The notes under the pieces were generated by a model that saw only the letters and a program-made list of their open reading frames with translations, ran no database searches and had not been told where the DNA came from. Position numbers and translations under genes: made by a program. Of a stretch of 7,750 nucleotides of DNA, positions 1 through 4,730 are shown piece by piece (position 1 is the stretch's first letter; every line of letters starts with the position of its first letter). Source of the stretch: Acetoanaerobium sp041831635 (GTDB lineage Bacteria > Bacillota > Clostridia > Peptostreptococcales > Filifactoraceae); contig JBHASY010000031.1 in the NCBI GenBank assembly GCA_041831635.1, positions 1 to 7,750 on the forward strand. The letters run 5' to 3'.

Positions 1-1
1 A

Positions 2-448
2 AAACCTTTTATTTATACAACAACTACAAGAAAAATGGAATTTGGACAAAAAAGAATTGAGTTATCTAAAGAAAACATAAAACTTGATATAGCAAAAACA
101 AACAAATCCGGAATGCTACCAACACCATCAAAATATAAAAAATTAAATGCTTTAAATAATTGGGGTCTTGGTAACCAATTGTATTTTGATAACAATTGCT
201 CATTTGAAATTAAAGAAAGTCCTAATTATGGTATAATCACATATGGGGTTAAGAATTATATCTTGCAATATGTTGAAATCTTGATACCGGATTACACTTA
301 TAACTATGTTTTAAAAAGAATTGATATACAACCTAAAATTACATTAACTAACGTAGAAGAGATAGAAGAAGAAACACAATTCTTTGATGTTGAAAAAATA
401 AAAAATGATATTATTAAAAATAGGGATATTATTAAAAAATTCGTATAA
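2..448 (+). CDS. unrecognised protein, 5' end outside the window (partial)
   Basis: The reading frame is open from the window edge to a TAA stop, giving at least 148 residues. An ATG at position 35 would give 137 residues, but no ribosome binding site precedes it, so the true start is probably upstream and only the C-terminal part is seen. I do not recognise the family. The middle part (PNYGIITYGVKNYILQYVEILIPDYTY region) is rich in aromatic and beta-branched residues and looks like beta strands; the last 40 residues are a charged Glu/Lys-rich helix (VEEIEEETQFF, then KNDIIKNRDIIKK). There is no signal peptide or membrane segment in the visible part. The next gene begins about 30 bases downstream on the same strand with no terminator between, so the two are probably co-transcribed. 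Given that partner (XRE plus M78 peptidase), a toxin, effector or protected partner role is possible, but this is inference from context only. Confidence 0.7.
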   Translation, partial: KPFIYTTTTRKMEFGQKRIELSKENIKLDIAKTNKSGMLPTPSKYKKLNALNNWGLGNQLYFDNNCSFEIKESPNYGIITYGVKNYILQYVEILIPDYTYNYVLKRIDIQPKITLTNVEEIEEETQFFDVEKIKNDIIKNRDIIKKFV

Positions 449-478
449 ATTATATAATCTACAGAAGTGGTGAAAAAA

Positions 479-1606
479 ATGAACAAAGTTGTTCCTATAA
501 GAATTAAAGAAGCTCGAATTTCCAGAGGACTGTCTTTAGAAGACCTATCCAAAGAATTATCAATAAGTAGGCAAAGTCTTTCAAAATATGAACTTGGAAG
601 CGTTCAAATAGATTATGAGCTTATTATAACTCTATCTAAAATCTTGAATTATCCAATAGATTTTTTTTACAAAGAAAAAAATGAGTTTTGTTCTAATAGT
701 ATAGTACACTTTAGGAGCACATCAATTCCACAAAAAACGAAGAAAATGTTTGAACAAAAAATGTTTATTTTCGACGAATATATAATAAGAAAACTCAAAG
801 ATTACATAGAGTTTCCAAATTTAAATTTAATTGAATTTAACAGTTGCAATTCAGAAGATGAAATTGATTTTGATAAAATTGAAGACATAGCACTACAGTT
901 ACGACATTTTTGGAATCTGGACTCAAAACCCATTACGAATCTTACTAACACATTATTAAAAAACGGTATAATAATATCTAATTTAAATTTTGAAAATATG
1001 AAAGTTGACGGTTTTTCCACTTGGATTAGTGGAGTGCCATATATCTTTGTCGGTTCTGAGAAAAAAAGTGCTTCAAGAATGAGATTTAGTTTAGCACACG
1101 AATTAGGACATATTCTTTTACATTCTCATATTACCGAAGACGAAGCAAAGAAAAACCATAAAAGACTTGAAGCAGAAGCTAATAGATTTGCAAGTTCTTT
1201 TTTAATGCCTCAAGACACTTTTTTGGAAGACATATTTTCTACAAGTTTAGATTCTTTTATTCCCGTTAAAAGAAAATGGAAAGTATCTATAGCTGCTATA
1301 ATGAGAAGAATATATGATTTAGAAATAATTACCGAACAACAATTTTCTAATTTAAACAGATATTTAAATCTTAAATCATGGCGAAAAATCGAACCTTTAG
1401 ATGATGTATTAACATTAGAAAAACCCAAACTGTTAAAAGAAGCATTTGAAATTTTAATAGAGCATGATGTTTTAGATATGGAAACTATTTTTAAAGAAAT
1501 TCCATTATTGCCGGAAGAAATAGAAGAATACTGTTTTATAGAAGAAAATTATTTTGATAGGAGCAAATCGTTCACTAGAAAACCGATATTAAAAATAATA
1601 AAGTAA
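479..1606 (+). CDS. XRE-family HTH / ImmA-IrrE (M78) zinc metallopeptidase
   Basis: This is a two-domain regulator of 375 residues from the ATG at 479. Residues 7-62 form a Cro/C1-type helix-turn-helix (LSLEDLSKELSISRQSLSKY core). Residues about 155-250 form the ImmA/IrrE metallopeptidase domain, with the zinc motif HELGH at 207-211 (E208 catalytic, H207 and H211 ligands) and a downstream EAEANRFASSFLMP stretch at 231-244 that supplies the third acidic ligand. The last 130 residues are helical and unassigned. Two GTG codons at 467 and 470 also lie in frame. ATG 479 is preferred because the GTGGTG sequence then serves as part of the ribosome binding site at normal spacing. Family members such as Bacillus ImmA and Deinococcus IrrE cleave a repressor under stress, and fused XRE-M78 proteins are common as antitoxin-like or phage-linked regulators. 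The substrate here is unknown; the gene product upstream or a repressor elsewhere in the prophage are candidates. The gene is convergent to the Mu-like operon. Confidence 0.93.
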   Translation: MNKVVPIRIKEARISRGLSLEDLSKELSISRQSLSKYELGSVQIDYELIITLSKILNYPIDFFYKEKNEFCSNSIVHFRSTSIPQKTKKMFEQKMFIFDEYIIRKLKDYIEFPNLNLIEFNSCNSEDEIDFDKIEDIALQLRHFWNLDSKPITNLTNTLLKNGIIISNLNFENMKVDGFSTWISGVPYIFVGSEKKSASRMRFSLAHELGHILLHSHITEDEAKKNHKRLEAEANRFASSFLMPQDTFLEDIFSTSLDSFIPVKRKWKVSIAAIMRRIYDLEIITEQQFSNLNRYLNLKSWRKIEPLDDVLTLEKPKLLKEAFEILIEHDVLDMETIFKEIPLLPEEIEEYCFIEENYFDRSKSFTRKPILKIIK

Positions 1607-1640
1607 CAGACTTTTTTAATTTATGAGATTGTAATACTAT

Positions 1641-1695
1641 AAAGTCGCTCTGATGTACTTATATTAACAAAAGAACGACTTTTCTTTTATTTTTC
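1641..1695 (+). terminator. probable rho-independent terminator of the plus-strand operon
   Basis: AAAGTCG (1641-1647) pairs with CGACTTT (1676-1682) and is followed by a T-rich run (1680-1694, interrupted by C and A). It lies 35 bases after the peptidase stop codon. The loop is long (28 bases), so the hairpin is weaker than the one on the other strand; the absence of a T-tract on the minus side argues that it serves the plus-strand genes. Confidence 0.45.
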
Positions 1696-1699
1696 TCAT

Positions 1700-1730
1700 A
1701 AAAAAAGATACCTGTAATTTTAGGTATCTT
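1700..1730 (-). terminator. rho-independent terminator of the early operon
   Basis: On the minus strand AAGATACCT (1730-1722) and AGGTATCTT (1713-1705) form a perfect 9-bp stem with an 8-base loop, followed directly by seven T residues (1706-1700, overlapping the base of the stem). The mor stop codon TAA (1722-1720) sits at the loop edge, so termination occurs immediately after mor with essentially no 3' UTR. This matches the expectation from Mu that early transcription stops close to the end of mor, with middle transcription starting afresh beyond it. Confidence 0.9.
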
Positions 1731-2046
1731 CCAAATCATCAAAACTAATCTGTCCATCAATAACATCAGATGAATCGTCCTTTACCATCTTTCTTATCCA
1801 CATCTCACTATACCCGTACTTCATAGCCAGATATTTGTAATTATATCCATTAAACTCTGATATTATCTTTTCCCTGATCTTCCTTGCATACACATTATCC
1901 AGCTTAGGAAAATATACACAGGAGCCTTGAAAGATTTCAGCTATTTCCAGAGTATTTTTAACTCCGATTTTCTCAGCTAGTATATAATACACACTATCCC
2001 TGTCAAAATCATCTATAGTTATACTATCTGCTATATCTTTTTTCAA
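1720..2046 (-). CDS. mor: Mor transcription activator family protein
   Basis: This 108-residue protein resembles the Mor/C activator family of Mu-like phages, which bind as dimers upstream of the middle promoter and recruit RNA polymerase. Residues about 18-50 correspond to the dimerisation part (AEKIGVKNTLEIAEIFQG, followed by the characteristic strand VYFPK). Residues 66-88 form the C-terminal helix-turn-helix (YKYLAMKYGYSEMWIRKMV). The acidic tail ends SFDDLEDT. The start is a TTG at 2046, chosen because AGGGGGG at 2060-2054 lies 7 bases upstream and no ATG or GTG is available nearby. It is the last gene of the early operon, 24 bases after gemA, which is the expected Mu position. The stop codon lies inside the terminator hairpin. 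The target promoter is not evident: no minus-strand gene follows downstream within the window. Confidence 0.88.
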   Translation of the reverse strand: MKKDIADSITIDDFDRDSVYYILAEKIGVKNTLEIAEIFQGSCVYFPKLDNVYARKIREKIISEFNGYNYKYLAMKYGYSEMWIRKMVKDDSSDVIDGQISFDDLEDT

Positions 2047-2053
2047 GTATATT

Positions 2054-2060
2054 CCCCCCT
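2054..2060 (-). promoter_or_regulatory. ribosome binding site deciding the TTG start of mor
   Basis: AGGGGGG on the minus strand is separated by 7 bases from the TTG at 2046. It supports a rare TTG start, which would keep translation of the activator lower than that of an ATG-initiated gene. Confidence 0.65.
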
Positions 2061-2070
2061 CGCCTAATAT

Positions 2071-2478
2071 TCACTGCCTTTTTACCATATCTTTAAGTGC
2101 CTCAATAAGCATATAGCACTGCCTTTTATCAAGCCACTGAATCTTTTCCACATCAAACATTCTCTTGCAAAACCCGTCTATCCTGTTATTATTGTCATTC
2201 CAGCCCAGCTTTTCGCAAAGAGCATATATCTTTCTTCTCATAGCAACAGTGTCATCTCTTCCGGCTTCATCCGTTCTTCTTTTTACTTTCCTTTCCTTAT
2301 CCTTTATAGCTATAAGCTCATTTATAAGCCTGTTTGCCTGAAGCTTTGTAAGCTTTCTCATACTGTCTTTATTTGAAATTCTCTCTATCATACAGTATAG
2401 ATTTTCCTTGTCTATACCTACCTCTTTACTGAATCCCCATATGTTTTTAATCTGCTCCTTACTTATCATTTCAGCCAT
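2071..2478 (-). CDS. gemA: GemA / Gp16-like early regulatory protein (DUF1018)
   Basis: This 135-residue protein has the layout of the Mu GemA/Gp16 family: an N-terminal ISKEQIKNIWGFSKEVGID segment (5-23), a helix TKLQANRLINELIAIKD (44-60), a basic linker (KERKVKRRTDEAGRDD), then RRKIYALCEKLGW (81-93) and the matching helix WLDKRQCYMLIEALKDM (115-131). The TKLQANRLINEL and DKRQCYMLIEAL helices look like an internal repeat. In Mu, GemA alters host gene expression and DNA supercoiling and is co-transcribed with mor, as here (24-base gap). An in-frame GTG at 2490 could add four residues, but the GTG lies inside the AGGTGG (2492-2487) that serves as ribosome binding site for ATG 2478 at 8 bases. 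No enzymatic motif is visible. Confidence 0.85.
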   Translation of the reverse strand: MAEMISKEQIKNIWGFSKEVGIDKENLYCMIERISNKDSMRKLTKLQANRLINELIAIKDKERKVKRRTDEAGRDDTVAMRRKIYALCEKLGWNDNNNRIDGFCKRMFDVEKIQWLDKRQCYMLIEALKDMVKRQ

Positions 2479-2513
2479 GTATCCCACCACCTAACTTAAA
2501 ATGTGCATACATT

Positions 2514-3137
2514 TTACTTTTCATAACTAAGTCCAAGAGATAGCGTATCCTCTACATAAACCGCTCTTTTGAGTTTTTCTCTCATCTCATCATTAACTGA
2601 TTTTAAATCCACATACCTACTTAGATTTTCAAAATTCTTACTTTCCCTTATAGCGTCAAGTTCTTCCTCAAGTCCGTCTTCATCTACTGCACCTAGACTT
2701 TCTAAAAGCTTCTTGTCGGCAATATACTCTCCCTTTAACTTCTTAATCGCAAGTTTTCCGGCTTTATCGTCAAGTCCTATCTCAGCTAATATCATCTGAA
2801 CATCGTGTTCTTTATAATCATTCAAATAAAGTGCTATTAAAGCCGATTTAAACTTGTTTTCCACCTTATACTTTATTTCTTCTTTCTTAGAAACTTTACT
2901 GTCGATTATCTCGCCAAATACTTCCCTTAAAAGATTGATATTTTCAACCTCTAATTTTTGTTTATACGTCAAATCACAACTGCCTTTTTCTCCAAATAAC
3001 TGCAAATACTTAAGGTTTCTGTTTTCTATCTCACTAAGACCATAAGACTGAATTGTAGCCTTAATTTCGTCTAGTTCTTCCTGCATTTTCTTAATGTTTA
3101 TATCAAGTTCAATAGCCTTATCAACAAGTTCTAACAT
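2514..3137 (-). CDS. coiled-coil phage early protein in the Gam position, function unknown
   Basis: This soluble protein of 207 residues has no signal peptide or membrane segment. Residues 2-35 are a charged amphipathic helix (VDKAIELDINIKKMQEELDEI), likely a coiled coil. Residues 45-108 form a compact domain (LQLFGEKGS, then YKQKLEVENINLLREVFGE, then YKVENKFKSALIALYLNDY). A helical acidic second half follows (about 110-195, with EEELDAIRESKNFENLSRYVD). In Mu the host-nuclease inhibitor Gam, also an elongated coiled-coil protein of about 175 residues, lies in the same part of the early operon. I see no convincing Gam signature, so analogy by position only is claimed. ATG 3137 is chosen over ATG 3146 because the AAAGGA at 3152-3147 directly abuts the latter but is 9 bases from the former. 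It lies between the 103-aa gene and gemA. Confidence 0.85.
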   Translation of the reverse strand: MLELVDKAIELDINIKKMQEELDEIKATIQSYGLSEIENRNLKYLQLFGEKGSCDLTYKQKLEVENINLLREVFGEIIDSKVSKKEEIKYKVENKFKSALIALYLNDYKEHDVQMILAEIGLDDKAGKLAIKKLKGEYIADKKLLESLGAVDEDGLEEELDAIRESKNFENLSRYVDLKSVNDEMREKLKRAVYVEDTLSLGLSYEK

Positions 3138-3146
3138 ACTATTCAT

Positions 3147-3152
3147 TCCTTT
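3147..3152 (-). promoter_or_regulatory. ribosome binding site deciding the start of the 207-aa gene
   Basis: AAAGGA on the minus strand has zero spacing to ATG 3146 and 9 bases to ATG 3137 in the same frame, so the downstream ATG is the likely start and the protein begins MLELVDK. Confidence 0.6.
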
Positions 3153-3159
3153 CTTAATC

Positions 3160-3471
3160 TTAAAAATACTTTTTCATTTTTTCATATAAACTATCTAACT
3201 CTTTGCTTAATTTTTCCCATTTTTTATGATTTTCCTGAAATTTATCCATTTGCTCTATTTTTTTAAATATATCATCTGTACTGTCTATTGCTTTGGATAT
3301 ACTTACTCCCTCATCTATATTTGCTTTTATTTCTTCATTTTTTTTATTTATCTTTTCTTGCATTAAAAATCCATATACAGATTTATAACTTTTAAACCTA
3401 TCCTCATATTTATCTAAAAAGTCTACGAGTTCATCTTTTGTAAATATTGAATATTTGCTTACTTTACTCAT
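3160..3471 (-). CDS. small helical hypothetical protein
   Basis: This 103-residue protein is highly charged, Lys/Glu/Asp-rich and predicted to be nearly all helical. The N-terminal part (YSIFTKDELVDFLDKYEDRFKSYKSVYGFL) is amphipathic and aromatic. The C-terminal third (DDIFKKIEQMDKFQENHKKWEKLSKELDSLYEKMKKYF) has a heptad-like pattern suggesting a coiled coil. There are no catalytic or metal-binding motifs. I do not recognise the family. The ATG at 3471 overlaps the stop of the upstream AbrB-like gene by 8 bases (ATGAGTAA), with GTGGAAAAAG before it as a modest ribosome binding site; a TTG at 3489 would extend it by six residues but lacks support. Expression is probably coupled to the gene upstream. 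It could be a partner of the neighbouring coiled-coil protein. Confidence 0.75.
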   Translation of the reverse strand: MSKVSKYSIFTKDELVDFLDKYEDRFKSYKSVYGFLMQEKINKKNEEIKANIDEGVSISKAIDSTDDIFKKIEQMDKFQENHKKWEKLSKELDSLYEKMKKYF

Positions 3472-3721
3472 TTTCTTTTTCCACAGCAATTTTATTTATG
3501 TCATTAAGGCACTTACTACATATATACTTGCCTTTGTATGCAATAAGGTGTTCATTTTTCTCACACATCACACAGCTTCCTACTATCCTTGTAAGAAGTA
3601 TCTGTCCGTTATTTACCGTCTCTATCTTTACCTTTTCGCCTTTTTGTATTCCCAGCTCTCTTCTTACTGCACTTGGAATAGTTATACTGCCTGAACTGCT
3701 TATCTTCTTTTCATTAAGCAT
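3464..3721 (-). CDS. AbrB/SpoVT-type DNA-binding protein with C-terminal zinc ribbon
   Basis: This is an 85-residue protein. Residues 5-45 match the swapped-hairpin AbrB/MazE/SpoVT fold (SSSGSITIPSAVRRELGIQKGEKVKIETVNNGQILLTR, with the typical IP-x-x-x-RRELGI-x-x-GE core). This fold binds DNA as a dimer and is typical of Bacillota transition-state regulators and antitoxins. Residues 50-71 carry two Cys pairs, C50-x2-C53 and C68-x2-C71, framing HLIAYKGKYI; this looks like a small zinc ribbon, a combination seen in some clostridial AbrB-like proteins. It starts at ATG 3721 with AGGAG 7 bases upstream. The start overlaps the preceding gene by 8 bases and the stop overlaps the next gene by 8. No toxin gene of MazF type is adjacent, so a transcription-regulator role within the phage early programme, or on host genes, is more likely than an antitoxin role. 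Confidence 0.88.
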   Translation of the reverse strand: MLNEKKISSSGSITIPSAVRRELGIQKGEKVKIETVNNGQILLTRIVGSCVMCEKNEHLIAYKGKYICSKCLNDINKIAVEKENE

Positions 3722-3935
3722 TTTTTATCTCCTCTTTTCTCTCATCAAATACTTTAAAATTCAGTCCCATTTCTTTCTTCATAAAAGCCTCTTTATATCC
3801 ATGCCTGTGCCTGAATAAATACACATTTGCAAATTCTCCCAGATACTGCATTTTCTCAATTCTTTCTTCTTTCTTTTTCTTGCTTGTATCCATATTTTCT
3901 ACTATATACATCTTCCCTATCTTTAAATCCTGCAT
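3714..3935 (-). CDS. small hypothetical early protein
   Basis: This 73-residue protein begins with a strand (LKIGKMYIVENM), followed by a basic stretch (SKKKKEERIEKM) and then an alternating aromatic segment, YLGEFANVYLFRHRHGYKEAF, which looks like a beta hairpin. The overall pattern suggests a small beta-barrel or SH3-like fold, perhaps nucleic-acid binding given the net positive charge, but I do not recognise the family. ATG 3935 overlaps the previous stop codon as TAATG; AGGTGG (3945-3940) lies 4 bases upstream. The last codons overlap the AbrB-like gene by 8 bases, so translation is probably coupled on both sides. Confidence 0.78.
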   Translation of the reverse strand: MQDLKIGKMYIVENMDTSKKKKEERIEKMQYLGEFANVYLFRHRHGYKEAFMKKEMGLNFKVFDERKEEIKNA

Positions 3936-4276
3936 TAGACCACCTCAGCTTGTGTTTTTTCATTTTCTTTATCTTTTGCCATCACAAAATCATATCCGTC
4001 TGCCTTGTCTTTAATAATGCTTTTTAGCTCATTTATAAAGCTGTCTTTTAACTTTTGTCCTATTCCTCTTGTATTTTCAAGAGCCTTAAGTATAGAGTCT
4101 GTATACATATTGCTTAAGTTTTCAAACTCCTTAGCACTTCCCTCATTACACTCATCATTTAAATTCTTAGCAAAATTTCTCATAAAGCTGTCCATCTGAG
4201 TATGATCCATCTTCTTAATCTTTTTGTACTGCTCTCTGCTTATAACAAAAGTCTTAGCTTCCTTAGATTTACTCAC
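3935..4276 (-). CDS. hypothetical early protein, helical
   Basis: This 113-residue protein of unknown family is charged and predicted to be mainly helical: SREQYKKIKKMDHTQMDSFMRNFAKNLNDE, then AKEFENLSNMYTDSILKALENTRGIGQKLKDSFINELKSIIKDK, then a polar tail. It contains one Cys and no metal or nucleotide motif. The start is GTG 4276, with AAGGGG in the preceding AGAAAGGGGAAAGAAA. It overlaps the end of the 58-aa gene by 8 bases (GTGAGTAA), while its own stop shares one base with the next start. It may be an accessory or host-takeover factor of the early operon; this is inferred from position only. Confidence 0.78.
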   Translation of the reverse strand: MSKSKEAKTFVISREQYKKIKKMDHTQMDSFMRNFAKNLNDECNEGSAKEFENLSNMYTDSILKALENTRGIGQKLKDSFINELKSIIKDKADGYDFVMAKDKENEKTQAEVV

Positions 4277-4445
4277 TTTCTTTCCCCTTTCTTTCGATTT
4301 TTATATCAAATTCATACTCGTGCCTGCCATAATTTTCATAACTTCCATCTTTATAAAAAATAAGTACATTCTTATCATCACTGCTTAAAATAACAGCCTT
4401 TACCTTCTTGTTACTCTTCATAAGATTGTCCGCAAGTAAGTCCAC
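4269..4445 (-). CDS. 58-aa hypothetical protein (GTG start, easily overlooked)
   Basis: This short reading frame fills what would otherwise be a gap between two clearly translated genes. It starts at GTG 4445, and AGGGGG (4458-4453) lies 7 bases upstream, which is a strong ribosome binding site inside the preceding gene. The protein reads MDLLADNLMKSNKKVKAVIL, then SSDDKNVLIFYKDGSYENYG and RHEYEFDIKIERKGKESE. It is an alternating hydrophobic/charged pattern typical of a small all-beta protein (KAVILSS, NVLIFYKDGS, YEFDIKIE). It overlaps the upstream 60-aa gene by 35 bases and the downstream 113-aa gene by 8 bases, in line with the packing of this operon. No family is recognised. An internal ATG (codon 9) could give a shorter form but has no good ribosome binding site. 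Confidence 0.7.
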   Translation of the reverse strand: MDLLADNLMKSNKKVKAVILSSDDKNVLIFYKDGSYENYGRHEYEFDIKIERKGKESE

Positions 4446-4593
4446 TTTTATACCCCCTGCTATATGCTTTTTTATTCGTCATATCAACATACCTTATCTT
4501 CCTGTTAGCCTTTTGCACTACCTTTTTATCCATTGCCCTAACAAAGATAAAGCCTATAACCATACCCAAAAAGACACACATAATATTTTCCAT
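4411..4593 (-). CDS. small single-pass membrane protein
   Basis: This 60-residue protein has one hydrophobic segment at residues 4-20 (IMCVFLGMVIGFIFVRA), followed directly by a basic stretch (DKKVVQKANRKIR). The charge bias predicts the N terminus outside and a cytoplasmic C-terminal tail of about 40 residues. It starts at ATG 4593 with AAGGAGGG 6 to 7 bases upstream, one of the best ribosome binding sites in the window. It is the first gene after the transposition pair and follows a 133-base non-coding gap. The C-terminal codons overlap the 58-aa gene. The family is not recognised. Small early membrane proteins in phages often act in superinfection exclusion or host killing (Mu has kil in about this position), but no such activity can be read from the sequence. 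Confidence 0.75.
   Translation of the reverse strand: MENIMCVFLGMVIGFIFVRAMDKKVVQKANRKIRYVDMTNKKAYSRGYKSGLTCGQSYEE
4453..4458 (-). promoter_or_regulatory. ribosome binding site deciding the GTG start of the 58-aa gene
   Basis: AGGGGG on the minus strand is 7 bases from GTG 4445 and is embedded in the coding region of the upstream 60-aa gene. It is the main evidence that the short frame is a real gene. Confidence 0.6.
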
Positions 4594-4726
4594 ACAAAAC
4601 CCTCCTTAATCTAAATTCAAATCATATAAACATTTCCAAAACATTTTTCACGGACTGTACATATAGACAAACATCTAAAAATATGATATTTTTAGAACAT
4701 AAAACATCCGCTAAATGTTTTATGTT
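4594..4726 (-). other. non-coding gap between muB-like gene and the small early genes
   Basis: This is the largest gap within the minus-strand operon (133 bases). On both strands it holds only very short frames without ribosome binding sites. It is AT-rich and contains two palindromes at its right side (described separately). The word AAACAT occurs at 4628, 4639, 4669 and 4702, with near-copies at 4695 (GAACAT) and inverted copies in 4715-4728. TATGAT, a possible -10 box, lies on the minus strand about 10-15 bases before the end of the gap, but no acceptable -35 box is found at 16-18 bases. A regulatory or RNA-processing role is possible. Confidence 0.5.
4675..4695. repeat. second palindrome sharing bases with the 16-bp inverted repeat
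   Basis: CTAAAAATAT and ATATTTTTAG (10-bp arms, single-base centre at 4685) form a perfect palindrome whose right end (4692-4695) is also the left end of the 16-bp inverted repeat. In RNA the two hairpins would be partly exclusive at TTAG. All-AT pairing in most of the arm makes it weak as RNA but plausible as a protein site. Confidence 0.6.
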
Positions 4727-4730
4727 CTAA
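4692..4730. repeat. 16-bp perfect inverted repeat overlapping the muB stop codon
   Basis: TTAGAACATAAAACAT (4692-4707) and ATGTTTTATGTTCTAA (4715-4730) are exact reverse complements separated by 7 bases (CCGCTAA). The muB-like stop codon (4729-4727) is inside the right arm. On the minus-strand transcript the hairpin is followed by AAAAATATC rather than a U-run, so it is not a classic intrinsic terminator. It may attenuate transcription, act as an mRNA 3'-end stabiliser or processing site between the transposition genes and the rest, or be a dimeric protein-binding site. Confidence 0.8.

Noticed and set aside
304..552. Minus-strand frame of 82 codons with hydrophobic content opposite the plus-strand operon
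   Set aside because: The hydrophobic look is the mirror of Lys/Glu/Asn-rich codons on the plus strand; it spans the junction of two real genes and lacks a ribosome binding site.
3464..3721. AbrB-like protein as the antitoxin of a MazEF-type pair
   Set aside because: Neither neighbour (73 aa and 103 aa) resembles a MazF or PIN toxin, and the zinc-ribbon tail is not a toxin-binding tail of the usual kind.
3447..3818. Plus-strand open frame of 123 codons opposite the AbrB-like and 73-aa genes
   Set aside because: It is a Phe/Ser/Leu-rich antisense shadow of well-supported minus-strand genes, with no ribosome binding site and no protein-like pattern.
4408..4614. Plus-strand frame of 68 codons over the small membrane protein gene
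   Set aside because: It is antisense to two overlapping minus-strand genes that have strong ribosome binding sites, and has none of its own.
4594..4690. Sigma-70 type promoter before the small early genes
   Set aside because: TATGAT on the minus strand is an acceptable -10, but nothing close to TTGACA is found at 16-18 bases upstream, and the genes can be read from the transposase promoter.
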